In this document: piece after piece, positions 51,409 through 59,923 of the stretch
Layout: every line of letters begins with the position of its first letter
How positions within the stretch are numbered: position 1 is the stretch's first letter
From: Mitsuaria chitosanitabida ATCC BAA-476 = NBRC 102408
Lineage (GTDB): Bacteria > Pseudomonadota > Gammaproteobacteria > Burkholderiales > Burkholderiaceae_C
Assembly: GCF_001598255.1 (NCBI RefSeq)
Contig: NZ_BCYP01000026.1
Location: 123,969 to 187,968 of the forward strand
Direction of reading: 5' to 3'
Length of the DNA stretch: 64,000 nt
Made by a program: the position numbers and the translations under genes
Notes under the pieces: model-generated
Database searches by the model: none
Told to the model about the DNA's origin: nothing
The model's input: the letters and a program-made list of their open reading frames with translations, nothing else

Positions 51409-53475
51409 ATGACCGATCACGCCAACCCGCTGCTCAGCGCCTGGACCGGCCCCTATGGCCTGCCGCCCTTCGACGCCGTCCGCGCCGAGCATTTCGAGCC
51501 CGCCTTCGACGCCGCGCTCGCCGAGCACCGCGCCGAGCTGCGCGACATCGCCGCGCAGACCGACGCTCCGAGCTTCGACAACACCATCGCCGCCTTCGAC
51601 CGCAGCGGCCGCGCGCTGACCGCGCTGGAGCACCTGTTCTCGACGCTGAGCTCGTCCGCCAGTTCCGACGAGCTGCGCGCCGCCGCCCGCCGACTGGCCG
51701 CCCCCCTGGCCGCGCACGGCAATGCGATCTACATGGACGCCGCGCTCTTCGCCCGCGTCGAGCAGCTGCACGAGCAGCGCCAGTCCCTGGGCCTGACGCC
51801 CGAGCAGCTGCGCCTGCTGGAACGCATCCACCTGGATTTCGTCCGCGCCGGCGCCCGCCTGAGCGGCGACGCTCGCGCCCGTTACGCGGCCATCATGGAA
51901 CAGCTGGCGGAGCTGCACACCCGCTTCGCCCAGAACGTGCTGGCCGACGAGAGCGGCTACCAGCTGCAGCTGCGCGGCGAGGCCGAGCTGGCCGGCCTGC
52001 CGGACTTCGTCCGCGCCGCCGCGCGCCAGGCCGCGCTCGATCGCGGGCTGACCGAGGAGGGCCTGCATGTGGTGACGCTGTCGCGCTCGCTGATCGTGCC
52101 CTTCCTGAGCTTCAGCGAGCGCCGCGACCTGCGCGAGCAGGCCTGGCGCCACTGGATCGGCCGTGGCGACGGCGGTGCCGGCACCGGCGCCACGGACAAT
52201 CGCGAGCTCGTCCGCGAGATCCTCACCCTGCGCCGCGAGCAGGCCGCGCTGCACGGCCATCGCTGCTTCGCCGACTACGCGCTGGCCGACACCATGGCCA
52301 GCAGGCAGTCCGCCGTGCGCGGCCTGCTGGACCAGGTCTGGGAGCCGGCCAAGGCCGCCGCCGCGCGCGAGCGGGCCATGCTCGACGAGGTGCGGGCGCA
52401 GCTCGGCCACGACCTGGAGATCGAGGCCTGGGACTGGCGCTTCTACGCGGAGAAGGTGCGCCAGCAGCGCTATGAGCTGGACGAGGCGCAGATCAAGCCC
52501 TTCTTCCCGCTGGACGCGATGGTGCAGGCGATGTTCGACTGCGCGCAGCGGCTCTATGGCCTGCGCTTCGTCGCGCAGCCGCAGGTCGCGGGCTATCACC
52601 CCGACGTCCAGGTCCACGAGGTCCGCGGCGAGGACGGCGCGCTGCGCGGGATCTTCGTGCAGGACAACTTCGCGCGGCCGACCAAGCGCAGCGGCGCCTG
52701 GATGAACGCGCTGCGTTGGCAGGCCCGCAACGGCATCGACGCGCTGCCCATCATCCTGAACTACAACAACTTCGCGAAGGGCGCGGCCGGCGAGCCCACG
52801 TTGCTGTCCTTCGACGACGTGCGCACGCTCTTCCACGAGTTCGGCCATGGCCTGCACGGGCTGCTGTCCGACGTGGAGTTCGAGCGCCTGTCGGGGACGC
52901 AGGTGCTGCGCGATTTCGTCGAGCTGCCCTCGCAGCTGATGGAGCACTGGATGGCCGAGCCGGCGGTGCTCAAGCAGCACGCCCGGCACTACCGGACCGG
53001 CGAGCCGCTGCCCGACGCGCTGCTCGCCAAGCTCAAGGCCGCGGCGACCTTCAACCAGGGCTACGAGACGGTGCGCTACTGCGCGTCAGCGCTGGTGGAC
53101 CTGGAGATCCACGCGCTGGAGAGCGCCGAGGTACCGGACGTCGTCGAGTTCGAGCGCGACACCCTGGCCCGCCTGGGCCTGCCGGACGCGATCGGCATGA
53201 ACCATCGGCTGACGCACTTCCAGCATCTGTTCTCGGGCGCGTATTACGCGTCGGGCTATTACGTCTACCTCTGGGCCGAGGTGCTGGAGTGCGACGCCTT
53301 CGAGGCCTTCGTCGAGGCGGGCGATCCGTTCGACAAGACGGTCGCGCAGTCGGTGCTGGACAACCTCCTGTCCGTGGGCAACAGCCGCGAGCCGGGCGCG
53401 ACCTACCGCGCCTTCCGCGGCCGCGACGCCCGGGTCGAGCCGATGCTCAAGGGCCGGGGGCTGCTGCCGGCCTGA
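51409..53475 (+). CDS. prlC: Oligopeptidase A / M3 family metallopeptidase
   Basis: 688 aa, full length for PrlC (680). GGAGA precedes the ATG. The helical N-terminal region has YGLPPFDAVRAEHFEPAFDAAL. The zinc site HEFGH is in VRTLFHEFGHGLHGLLS with the distal Glu in the following helix, and NYNNFAKG and the ASGYYVYLWAEV tail are typical. It degrades short peptides and signal-peptide fragments in the cytoplasm. Confidence 0.95.
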   Translation: MTDHANPLLSAWTGPYGLPPFDAVRAEHFEPAFDAALAEHRAELRDIAAQTDAPSFDNTIAAFDRSGRALTALEHLFSTLSSSASSDELRAAARRLAAPLAAHGNAIYMDAALFARVEQLHEQRQSLGLTPEQLRLLERIHLDFVRAGARLSGDARARYAAIMEQLAELHTRFAQNVLADESGYQLQLRGEAELAGLPDFVRAAARQAALDRGLTEEGLHVVTLSRSLIVPFLSFSERRDLREQAWRHWIGRGDGGAGTGATDNRELVREILTLRREQAALHGHRCFADYALADTMASRQSAVRGLLDQVWEPAKAAAARERAMLDEVRAQLGHDLEIEAWDWRFYAEKVRQQRYELDEAQIKPFFPLDAMVQAMFDCAQRLYGLRFVAQPQVAGYHPDVQVHEVRGEDGALRGIFVQDNFARPTKRSGAWMNALRWQARNGIDALPIILNYNNFAKGAAGEPTLLSFDDVRTLFHEFGHGLHGLLSDVEFERLSGTQVLRDFVELPSQLMEHWMAEPAVLKQHARHYRTGEPLPDALLAKLKAAATFNQGYETVRYCASALVDLEIHALESAEVPDVVEFERDTLARLGLPDAIGMNHRLTHFQHLFSGAYYASGYYVYLWAEVLECDAFEAFVEAGDPFDKTVAQSVLDNLLSVGNSREPGATYRAFRGRDARVEPMLKGRGLLPA

Positions 53476-53506
53476 GGCGGTCGGAAGAAAAGAATCGGGG
53501 GGCGAT

Positions 53507-53534
53507 GCATCCACCGGCTCTCGCCGTGCGTATA
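53507..53534 (+). promoter_or_regulatory. ECF-type promoter candidate upstream of DUF4331 operon
   Basis: GCATCC (53507-53512), 16-nt spacer, CGTATA (53529-53534), 64 nt before the DUF4331 start. The same ATCC-N16-CGTA pattern precedes the ECF sigma gene at 58024. Confidence 0.6.
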
Positions 53535-53598
53535 GCGGCGGGGAGGCGTCCGACCGTCGTCGGGCGCCCCTTCGTTCCCGCACCACCGAGGAGCCCCC

Positions 53599-55131
53599 AT
53601 GATCGCTTCCCCATCGGCGACGCCGCTGCGCGTCGGGCTGCTTGCCGCCAGCGCCCTGTGCGCCGGCATGGCCTTCGCGTCCAGTCACCGCGAGGCGCCC
53701 TTCATCACCACCGTCCCCAAGGTGGACGCGTCGGACTTCTACATGTTCATGAGCTACGAGGCCGGTCGAACGGACTACGTCACGCTCATCGCCAACTACG
53801 AGCCGCTCCAGGATCCGTATGGCGGCCCGAACTACTTCTCGCTCGATCCGAACGCGCTCTACGAGATCCACGTCGACAACAACGGCGACGCGAAGGAAGA
53901 CATCACCTTCCAGTTCCGGTTCAAGAACTCGCTCAAGGGCACGGCCCTGACCATCGGCGACAAGACCGTGCCGATCCCGCTCATCCAGTCCGGCCCGGTC
54001 GCCGACCCCAAGGCGGCCAGCCTCAACCTCAACGAGAGCTACACGGTCGACATCGTGCGCGGTGACCGGCGCTCCGGCACGCGCGCCTCGATCACCAACG
54101 CCTCCAGTGGCGCGACCAGCTTCGACAAGCCGGTCGACAACATCGGCAAGAAGACCATCGCCGATTACGCGGCCTACGCGGCCAAGCACATCTACACCGT
54201 CAACATCCCCGGCTGCAGTCAGCCGGCCAAGGTCTTCGTCGGCCAGCGCAAGGACCCCTTCGCGGTCAACCTGGGCGTGATCTTCGACCTCGTGAACGCC
54301 CCGGCCGGGGTGCTCACCGACCCGACCCTGATCAACGCCGCGCCCAACACGCTCGACGGGAAGAACGTGACGACGCTGGCGCTGGAGGTGCACAAGAGCT
54401 GCCTGGTCGCCGGCAGCGAGACCGTGATCGGCGGCTGGACCACGGCCAGCCTGCGCCAGGCCCGCATCATCGATCCGGCGCCCAAGCCCGGTCACCAGAG
54501 CAACGACAAGGCGGGCGGCGCCTGGGTGCAGGTGTCGCGCCTGGGCATGCCCCTGGTCAACGAGGTGGTCATCGGCCTGCCGGACAAGGACCGCTTCAAC
54601 GCGTCCAAGCCCAAGGACGACGCGCAGTTCGCCGCCTACGTCACCAACCCCACCCTGCCGGCGCTGATCTCGACGGTGCTGGGGCTGTCGAACGCGGCAC
54701 CGACCAACCTGCCGCGCAACGACCTCGTCACCACCTTCCTGACCGGCATCAAGGGCGTGAACCAGCCCGCCAACGTCGTGGCCTCGGAGGCGCTGCGCCT
54801 GAACACCGCCATCGCCGCGGTGCCCTTCGCGCAGCAGAACCGGCTGGGCATCGTGGGCAACCTGCTCGCGCAGGGCGGCGACAACGCCGGCTTCCCCAAC
54901 GGACGTCGCCCGAAGGACGACATCGTGGACATCTCGCTGGTGGCCATGATGGGCGGCCTGTGCATCGCCAACGGCGACAACGACGCGCTGGGCTTCGGCA
55001 CGGCGTGCAAGCCGTCGGCGGTGCCGCTGGGCGCCACCTCGCTGAAGCTGCATGACGCGGTCGACCAGGCGGTCGTTCCGCTGCTGCCCGCCTTCCCCTA
55101 CCTGTACACGCCCATCGGCGGTACGCAGTGA
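53599..55131 (+). CDS. DUF4331 exported protein
   Basis: 510 aa with a signal peptide (MIASPSATPLRVGLLAASAL, cleavage near AFA). The mature protein starts SSHREAPFITTVPKVDASDF, then YMFMSYEAGR, the hallmark of DUF4331. GPNYFSLDPNALYEIHVDNN, DITFQFRFKN and an Asn/Asp-rich C-terminal half with DDIVDISLVAMMG fit the family. GAGGAG lies upstream. Periplasmic or secreted, function unknown. First gene of a cluster with a lipoprotein, a helical protein, HupE/UreJ and an ECF sigma/anti-sigma pair. Confidence 0.92.
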   Translation: MIASPSATPLRVGLLAASALCAGMAFASSHREAPFITTVPKVDASDFYMFMSYEAGRTDYVTLIANYEPLQDPYGGPNYFSLDPNALYEIHVDNNGDAKEDITFQFRFKNSLKGTALTIGDKTVPIPLIQSGPVADPKAASLNLNESYTVDIVRGDRRSGTRASITNASSGATSFDKPVDNIGKKTIADYAAYAAKHIYTVNIPGCSQPAKVFVGQRKDPFAVNLGVIFDLVNAPAGVLTDPTLINAAPNTLDGKNVTTLALEVHKSCLVAGSETVIGGWTTASLRQARIIDPAPKPGHQSNDKAGGAWVQVSRLGMPLVNEVVIGLPDKDRFNASKPKDDAQFAAYVTNPTLPALISTVLGLSNAAPTNLPRNDLVTTFLTGIKGVNQPANVVASEALRLNTAIAAVPFAQQNRLGIVGNLLAQGGDNAGFPNGRRPKDDIVDISLVAMMGGLCIANGDNDALGFGTACKPSAVPLGATSLKLHDAVDQAVVPLLPAFPYLYTPIGGTQ

Positions 55132-55145
55132 GCGAGGAGCCGATC

Positions 55146-55427
55146 ATGACCCAGTCCTCCAAGCCTTCCGTGCTGGCGATCTCCGCCATCGCGGCCGCCG
55201 CCGCCCTGGTGGCGGGCTGCGGCGGCGGCAGCGACTCCGGCGGCATGTCGGGCGGCGGCGTGACCAGCGCCTCCGTGCCGGACAGCGCGCTCGGATCGTC
55301 GATGGCCTACACGCAGTTCACGCTGACGACCTCCCAGTCGACCAGCGAGACCGCGGAGCCGCTGACAGCCGACAACGTCACGGTCGCGCCCAGCAGCGAG
55401 ACCGATGAACCGGTGCCGGTGAGTTGA
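55146..55427 (+). CDS. Small lipoprotein
   Basis: 93 aa from ATG 55146, with GAGGAG 6 nt upstream. Lipobox LVAGC follows the hydrophobic segment (Cys at about residue 25), then a Gly/Ser-rich spacer and a Thr/Ser-rich tail. An outer-membrane or periplasmic tethered protein of unknown function. Fifteen nt after the DUF4331 stop, so likely in the same operon. Confidence 0.8.
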   Translation: MTQSSKPSVLAISAIAAAAALVAGCGGGSDSGGMSGGGVTSASVPDSALGSSMAYTQFTLTTSQSTSETAEPLTADNVTVAPSSETDEPVPVS

Positions 55428-55444
55428 CGCCCGCGCGGGAAGCC

Positions 55445-56728
55445 ATGCCCGCGCCGCTCGCTCGCCTCGCGCGGGTCGCCTTCGCAGCAGCAGCTCGGGT
55501 CATGGCCACGACTGCCACTGCGGTTGCGGTTGCCGTTGCGAGTGCAGGCACGCCTGCGGCTGTCGCCGTGCTCGTCGCGCTGGCTGCCGCGACGGCGACG
55601 GCCGCGCCGGTCACGCCGCGCCAGGATGACGAGATCGTGGAGCGCCTGCCGCTGCGCGCCGGCTCGGCGGCGGAGCGGGCTCGTCAGCGCGCCGAGCAGC
55701 GGGCGCTGATCCAGCAGCCCCGCGATCTCGGTCTGGCGGTGAGCGCGGCGCGCGAGGCCATCGAGCGCTCGCGTCGCTTCGGCGATCCGCGCGACCTGGG
55801 CACCGCGCAGGCCTGGTTGCAGCCCTGGTGGTCGGATCCCCAGGCGCCGGCCGTCGCGCGGCTGCTCAAGGCCGTCGTCCTGCAGGCGCGGCACGAGTTC
55901 GATCCCGCGCTGGCGGAACTCGATCGCCTGCTCGCCGATCGGCGCCTGCAGCCGGCGCTGCGCGCCCAGGCGGAACTGACGCGGGCCGGCGTGCTGCAGG
56001 TGCGCGGCCGTTGGGACGAGGCGAGGGCGGGGTGCGAGCGCCTTGCCGCGCCGCCGCTCGCGCTGCCGCACGGGCTGGCCTGCCTCGCGGAACTCGACAG
56101 CCTGCAAGGGCGGGACCCCGACGCGCGTCACCGCCTGGCGGAACTCGACCGCCTTCCACAGGCGCCGCATGCCTGGCTCGCGCTGCTGCGCGCCGAACTC
56201 GCCGAGCGGCAAGGCTTGCCCGAAGCGGGGGCGCTCTACGCGAGTGCCTTGCGGCAGGACGATGGCCTCTATGTCCGCGCCGCCTACGCCGATTGGCTGC
56301 TCGACGCGGGCCGGCCGGCCGAAGCGGCCGAGGTCGTCCGCGCGGGTCAGCCGAAGGAGATCGGTCCGATGCTGCGCGCCTTGCCCGACGCGCTGCTGCT
56401 GCGCCTGGCCATCGCGTGGCGGCGCGCCTCGGATCCGGCCACGTCGCAGGCGAGGGCGGAGATGCAGGAACGCTTCGATGCCGCCGCGGTGCGCGGCGAC
56501 CCCAGCCACGCGCGTGAGCGCGCGCGCTTCGCGCTCGATGTGCTCGACGACGCGCCGCTGGCCTTGCGCGAGGCGGAACTCAACTGGACGCTGCAGCGCG
56601 AACCCGCCGACGCCGTGTTGCTGCTGCGGGCCGCGCGCGCCGCGAAGCAACCCGAGCGGGCCGAGCCGGTGCGCGTCTTCGTCCGCGACCAGTCCTTGCG
56701 GGATCGGCGTCTGGGGGAGCCGGGATGA
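55445..56728 (+). CDS. Exported helical-repeat (TPR-like) protein
   Basis: 427 aa from ATG 55445 (GGAAG upstream). An Ala/Val-rich export signal (residues ~1-55, ATATAAP) is followed by an all-helical, Ala/Leu/Arg-rich body made of degenerate TPR-like repeats: LGLAVSAAREAIERSRRFGDP, AVARLLKAVVLQARHEFDPAL, AELDRLLADRRLQPALRAQAEL, AALRLAIAWRRASDPATS-type segments, and AREAELNWTLQREPADAVLL-type segments. Periplasmic scaffold or chaperone by inference. It overlaps the HupE/UreJ start by 4 nt. Confidence 0.75.
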   Translation: MPAPLARLARVAFAAAARVMATTATAVAVAVASAGTPAAVAVLVALAAATATAAPVTPRQDDEIVERLPLRAGSAAERARQRAEQRALIQQPRDLGLAVSAAREAIERSRRFGDPRDLGTAQAWLQPWWSDPQAPAVARLLKAVVLQARHEFDPALAELDRLLADRRLQPALRAQAELTRAGVLQVRGRWDEARAGCERLAAPPLALPHGLACLAELDSLQGRDPDARHRLAELDRLPQAPHAWLALLRAELAERQGLPEAGALYASALRQDDGLYVRAAYADWLLDAGRPAEAAEVVRAGQPKEIGPMLRALPDALLLRLAIAWRRASDPATSQARAEMQERFDAAAVRGDPSHARERARFALDVLDDAPLALREAELNWTLQREPADAVLLLRAARAAKQPERAEPVRVFVRDQSLRDRRLGEPG

Positions 56729-57984
56729 CGGTGCCGCGACGCCGGGACCTGGCGCGACGGCGCTCCGCATGGGTCGCCGCGTGGACCACCGCATCGGCCA
56801 CCGCATCGGCAGCCCTGACGGCGGTCGTCGCAGCCGCGGGGATGCTCGGCGCGGGCGACGTCTGGGCCCACAAGGCCAGCGATGCCTACCTGCGGCTCGA
56901 CGTTCAGGCCAAGGTCGTCACGCTGCGCCTGGACGTGGCCTTGCGTGACCTCGACCGCGATCTGGTCCTGGACGCCGATGACGACGGGCTGCTGCGCTGG
57001 GGCGAGGTGCGCGAGCGCATCCCTGACATCGAGGCGCTCGCCGACCGCGATGTGCGCCTGACGGTGCGGGACGGTGGGGGCGCGGTGTGCGCGCCGGGAC
57101 CGTTCGCGCCGCTTCAGCTGGAGCAGCACAGCGACGGCCGTTACGCGGTGTTGACCCGGACCTGGACCTGCGCGTCGGCACCGGCGGACGCGACGCTGGC
57201 CTACACGCTCTTCGCGGTGACCGATCCGACGCACCGGGGCATCCTGGCGAGGGCCTCGGGCGGCGCGATGAAGCCGGCGGTGATCGTGCCCGGCGGCGCG
57301 GACCTGCGGCTGAGTCTCGGCCCGGCCGCCGGCGGCGGCGCGCAGGATCCGGGCGCACCCGCCCAAGAAGGATCGGCCGGCATCTTCCTGGACGGCGTGC
57401 ATCACATCTGGATCGGCATCGACCATGTGCTGTTCCTGGTCGCGCTGCTGCTGCCGTCGGTGCTGACGCGCGAGTCCGGCGCGTGGCGACCGGCCGACGC
57501 CTGGCGGCCCGCGCTGTGGCGCGTGCTGGGCGTCGTGACCGCGTTCACCGTCGCGCATTCCATCACCCTGGGGCTGGCCGTCTTCGATGTGCTGAATCCA
57601 CCGTCGCGCTGGGTCGAGAGCCTGATCGCGCTGAGCGTGCTGCTGGCCGCGCTCAACAACCTGAAGCCGGTGCTGGTCGAGACCCGCTGGCGCCTGACCT
57701 TCGCCTTCGGGCTGGTGCATGGTTTCGGATTCGCGAGCGCGCTGAAGGATCTGGGGCTGGACCGCGCGGACCTGGCGTTGCCGCTGGTGCTCTTCAACGT
57801 CGGCGTGGAGGCCGGGCAGCTCACCATCGTCGCCGTGCTGGTGCCGCTAGCCTGGGCCGCGCGCTGCTGGCGCGGCTATCCGCGCTGGGTGCTGGGCGCG
57901 GGGTCCTGCGTCGTCGCCGCGATCGCCGTCGTGTGGCTGATCGAGCGGCTCTTCGACATGCGGCTGCTCGGGCTGGGCGGGTGA
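56725..57984 (+). CDS. HupE/UreJ family membrane protein, copy 2
   Basis: 419 aa, longer than copy 1. Signal/anchor ending GDVWAHKASDAYLRLDVQ, a ~170-residue periplasmic domain with a Cys pair (GAVCAPGPF, TWTCASAPA), then the membrane domain: GVHHIWIGIDHVLFLVALLL, VTAFTVAHSITLGLAVF, LAFGLVHGFGFASAL-type segment and LFNVGVEAGQL. The HxxxGxDHxxF, AHS and HGxGF His residues are all present. Divalent-metal handling is suspected. It is translationally coupled to the helical protein and precedes the ECF sigma gene by 73 nt. Confidence 0.9.
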   Translation: MTVPRRRDLARRRSAWVAAWTTASATASAALTAVVAAAGMLGAGDVWAHKASDAYLRLDVQAKVVTLRLDVALRDLDRDLVLDADDDGLLRWGEVRERIPDIEALADRDVRLTVRDGGGAVCAPGPFAPLQLEQHSDGRYAVLTRTWTCASAPADATLAYTLFAVTDPTHRGILARASGGAMKPAVIVPGGADLRLSLGPAAGGGAQDPGAPAQEGSAGIFLDGVHHIWIGIDHVLFLVALLLPSVLTRESGAWRPADAWRPALWRVLGVVTAFTVAHSITLGLAVFDVLNPPSRWVESLIALSVLLAALNNLKPVLVETRWRLTFAFGLVHGFGFASALKDLGLDRADLALPLVLFNVGVEAGQLTIVAVLVPLAWAARCWRGYPRWVLGAGSCVVAAIAVVWLIERLFDMRLLGLGG

Positions 57985-58023
57985 GCGGCCAACGGTGACG
58001 AAACGGGGACCGCGGCAATCCGG

Positions 58024-58051
58024 AGATCCGATATCCCGTGAGCTGCGTACA
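58024..58051 (+). promoter_or_regulatory. ECF-type promoter candidate upstream of sigma gene
   Basis: AGATCC (58024-58029), 16-nt spacer, CGTACA (58046-58051). Ends 6 nt before the ATG at 58058, so the transcript may be leaderless. Shares ATCC-N16-CGTA with 53507-53534. Confidence 0.6.
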
Positions 58052-58057
58052 AACGGC

Positions 58058-58753
58058 ATGACCGCGCCCACCGCTCCGACCGACGCCGGCGACCCGTCGG
58101 CGACCGCCCAGTCCCCCAACGCCGTTCGGGATGCCCGTCTGGTCGGGATCATGGCGCGCGTCGCCCGGGCCGACCGCGAGGCCTTCGCCGCGCTCTATCG
58201 CGCCACGAGCGCCACGCTCTTCGGTCAGGTGTTGCGCATCAACCGCGATCGCGGCCATGCCGAGGAAGTCCTGCAGGAGGTCTACGTGACGGTCTGGAAA
58301 CAGGCGGCGACCTACGACCCGCGTCAGGCCCAACCCCTGACCTGGCTGACTACGATTGCCCGGCACCGCGCCATCGACAGCCTGCGGCGCGGGGCCTCGC
58401 AGCCCGTGACGATCAGCCGATTCAGTGGCCTGGACGATCCGGAGGGCGGCGGGGAGGAGGGCGCCGGCGACCTGCTCGCGCACCTGCCGAGCGACACGCC
58501 CGGCCCGCTGGATCTGCTGGATGACTCCAGCCGGGCGCTCTCGCTGGAGCGCTGCATGTCCGCCTTGAGCGGGGAACAGCGCAGCAGTCTGGCCCTGGCC
58601 TACTACCAGGGCCTGTCGCATGCCGAGGTGGCCGAGCACATGCACCAGCCGCTGGGCACGGTGAAGAGCTGGGTGCGCCGCGGCCTGCAGAGCTTGCGCG
58701 CCTGCCTGGATCGCGCGAGCGAGCGCCTGGGATCGATGGGGAGGGTCGCCTGA
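58058..58753 (+). CDS. ECF-type RNA polymerase sigma factor
   Basis: 231 aa from ATG 58058; a GTG at 57995 would place the promoter-like motif inside the gene. Region 2 shows ADREAFAALYRATSATLFGQVLR, HAEEVLQEVYVTVWKQA and PLTWLTTIARHRAIDSLRR. After an acidic linker, region 4 shows ALSGEQRSSLALAYYQGLSH, AEVAEHMHQPLGTVKSWVRRG and LQSLRACLD. It resembles SigK-type sigma factors. The anti-sigma gene starts at its stop. A matching promoter motif occurs at its own gene and before the DUF4331 operon. Confidence 0.94.
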   Translation: MTAPTAPTDAGDPSATAQSPNAVRDARLVGIMARVARADREAFAALYRATSATLFGQVLRINRDRGHAEEVLQEVYVTVWKQAATYDPRQAQPLTWLTTIARHRAIDSLRRGASQPVTISRFSGLDDPEGGGEEGAGDLLAHLPSDTPGPLDLLDDSSRALSLERCMSALSGEQRSSLALAYYQGLSHAEVAEHMHQPLGTVKSWVRRGLQSLRACLDRASERLGSMGRVA

Positions 58754-59451
58754 TGGACTACGGACACCCGGAACGGGCCGAGCGCCTGGCGGCCGACTAC
58801 GCGGTGGGTACGCTGCGGGGCGGCGCCCGGCGGCGCTTCGAGCAGTTGCTGCCGGCGCATCCCGTCCTGGCACGCGCGGCGGCGCAGTGGCTCGCCCGCC
58901 TGCAGCTCCTGGCCGGCCAGGTGGAGCCGGTGGAACCGCCCGCCCGGGTCTGGATGGCCATCCAGGCGACCCTGTTCGGCAGCGCCAACGACGCACGGGT
59001 GGCCCCGGCCGCGTCCGGTCGCGGACAGCTGCGCCTGTGGCGCGGCGTGAGCGCGGTGGCGATGGCGGCCTCGATGGTGCTCGCGGTGATGGTGGCGCGA
59101 CCCGTCCCGGAAGCGGCGCCGGTCGTGGTCGTCCTGCGCAGCACGCCGGAGGGCCTGCAACTGATGCCCACGAGCTTCGTCGCCAGCGTGTCCGCGGACG
59201 GCCGGGCGCTGGTGCTCAAGCCCCTGGCGCCGGTCGCGCTGGCCTCGGCGCAGTCGCTCGAGCTCTGGGCGGTCCCGAAGGCGGGGGCGCCGCGCTCGCT
59301 GGGGCTGATCCCGGCCGGCGAGGCGCCGATCACGGTCATCCGGGCGAACCTGCTGTCCGGGACCAGCGCCTTCGCCATCAGCCTGGAGCCGGCGGGCGGA
59401 TCGCCCAGCGGCAAGCCGACGGGGCCCATCGTGTCCGCGGGCGGCGTGTGA
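58753..59451 (+). CDS. Anti-sigma factor (RskA-like)
   Basis: 232 aa. The N-terminal anti-sigma domain has AERLAADYAVGTLRGGARRRFEQLLP and LARAAAQWLARLQLL, a zinc-less RskA-type sigma-binding helix bundle. One membrane segment (VSAVAMAASMVLAVMVARPV, about residues 97-116) leads to a periplasmic domain ending SLELWAVPKAGAPRSLGLIP. It shares one nucleotide with the sigma stop (TGATG). It would hold the sigma factor at the membrane until proteolysis releases it. Confidence 0.9.
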   Translation: MDYGHPERAERLAADYAVGTLRGGARRRFEQLLPAHPVLARAAAQWLARLQLLAGQVEPVEPPARVWMAIQATLFGSANDARVAPAASGRGQLRLWRGVSAVAMAASMVLAVMVARPVPEAAPVVVVLRSTPEGLQLMPTSFVASVSADGRALVLKPLAPVALASAQSLELWAVPKAGAPRSLGLIPAGEAPITVIRANLLSGTSAFAISLEPAGGSPSGKPTGPIVSAGGV

Positions 59452-59628
59452 CGGCATCGTCGGCGCGGGTGTCGGGAAAACCCTGAACGGTTCCCCCATT
59501 CATCGCGCCGATCCGCAACTCGTCGCCCACAGCCGGGAGTTGGTCGCAGTCCGCTGTCGTTGAGGGTTTACCCTCGTCATCATTCGCCCCATGCCGCACC
59601 CCACCACAACGCGGCGCAGGAGGACGAG

Positions 59629-59895
59629 ATGAACACGATTCGCTGCTACGACCGCTTCGCCACCATCAAGCGCATTGCCGCGCTGGTCGGCGTGACCACC
59701 GGCATCGCCGCCGGTCTGCTGCTCGCCCTGCCGGCCCGCGCCGCGCAGCCCCAGCCGCAAGTGCAGAAGTTGCCCACCGTGGTCATCTCCGGCAAGTCCA
59801 CCCGCACGGTGGCCGCCAACGAGGTGCGCAGCCTGCCGACCGTCGTGGTCACCGGGCGACGTGCGATCGACGGCCAACAGGTGGCCGCGCGATGA
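59629..59895 (+). CDS. Small exported protein with duplicated LPTVVxxG motif
   Basis: 88 aa from ATG 59629 with CAGGAGGA upstream. Signal peptide ending [10 protein letters not shown], then a short mature region carrying [17 protein letters not shown] and [15 protein letters not shown], a tandem motif like the N-terminal segments of TonB-dependent receptors. No other domain. It is 177 nt after the anti-sigma gene and not clearly in the same operon. Function unknown. Confidence 0.7.
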   Translation: MNTIRCYDRFATIKRIAALVGVTTGIAAGLLLALPARAAQPQPQVQKLPTVVISGKSTRTVAANEVRSLPTVVVTGRRAIDGQQVAAR

Positions 59896-59923
59896 ACGCG
59901 TCGACCCTGCCTATCATGGCCGG

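Noticed and set aside
59490..59499. GTTCCCCCAT, a 10-nt match to the block upstream of the HEPN cassettes
   Set aside because: The similarity does not extend beyond the short core, and no cassette follows; a chance match is likely.
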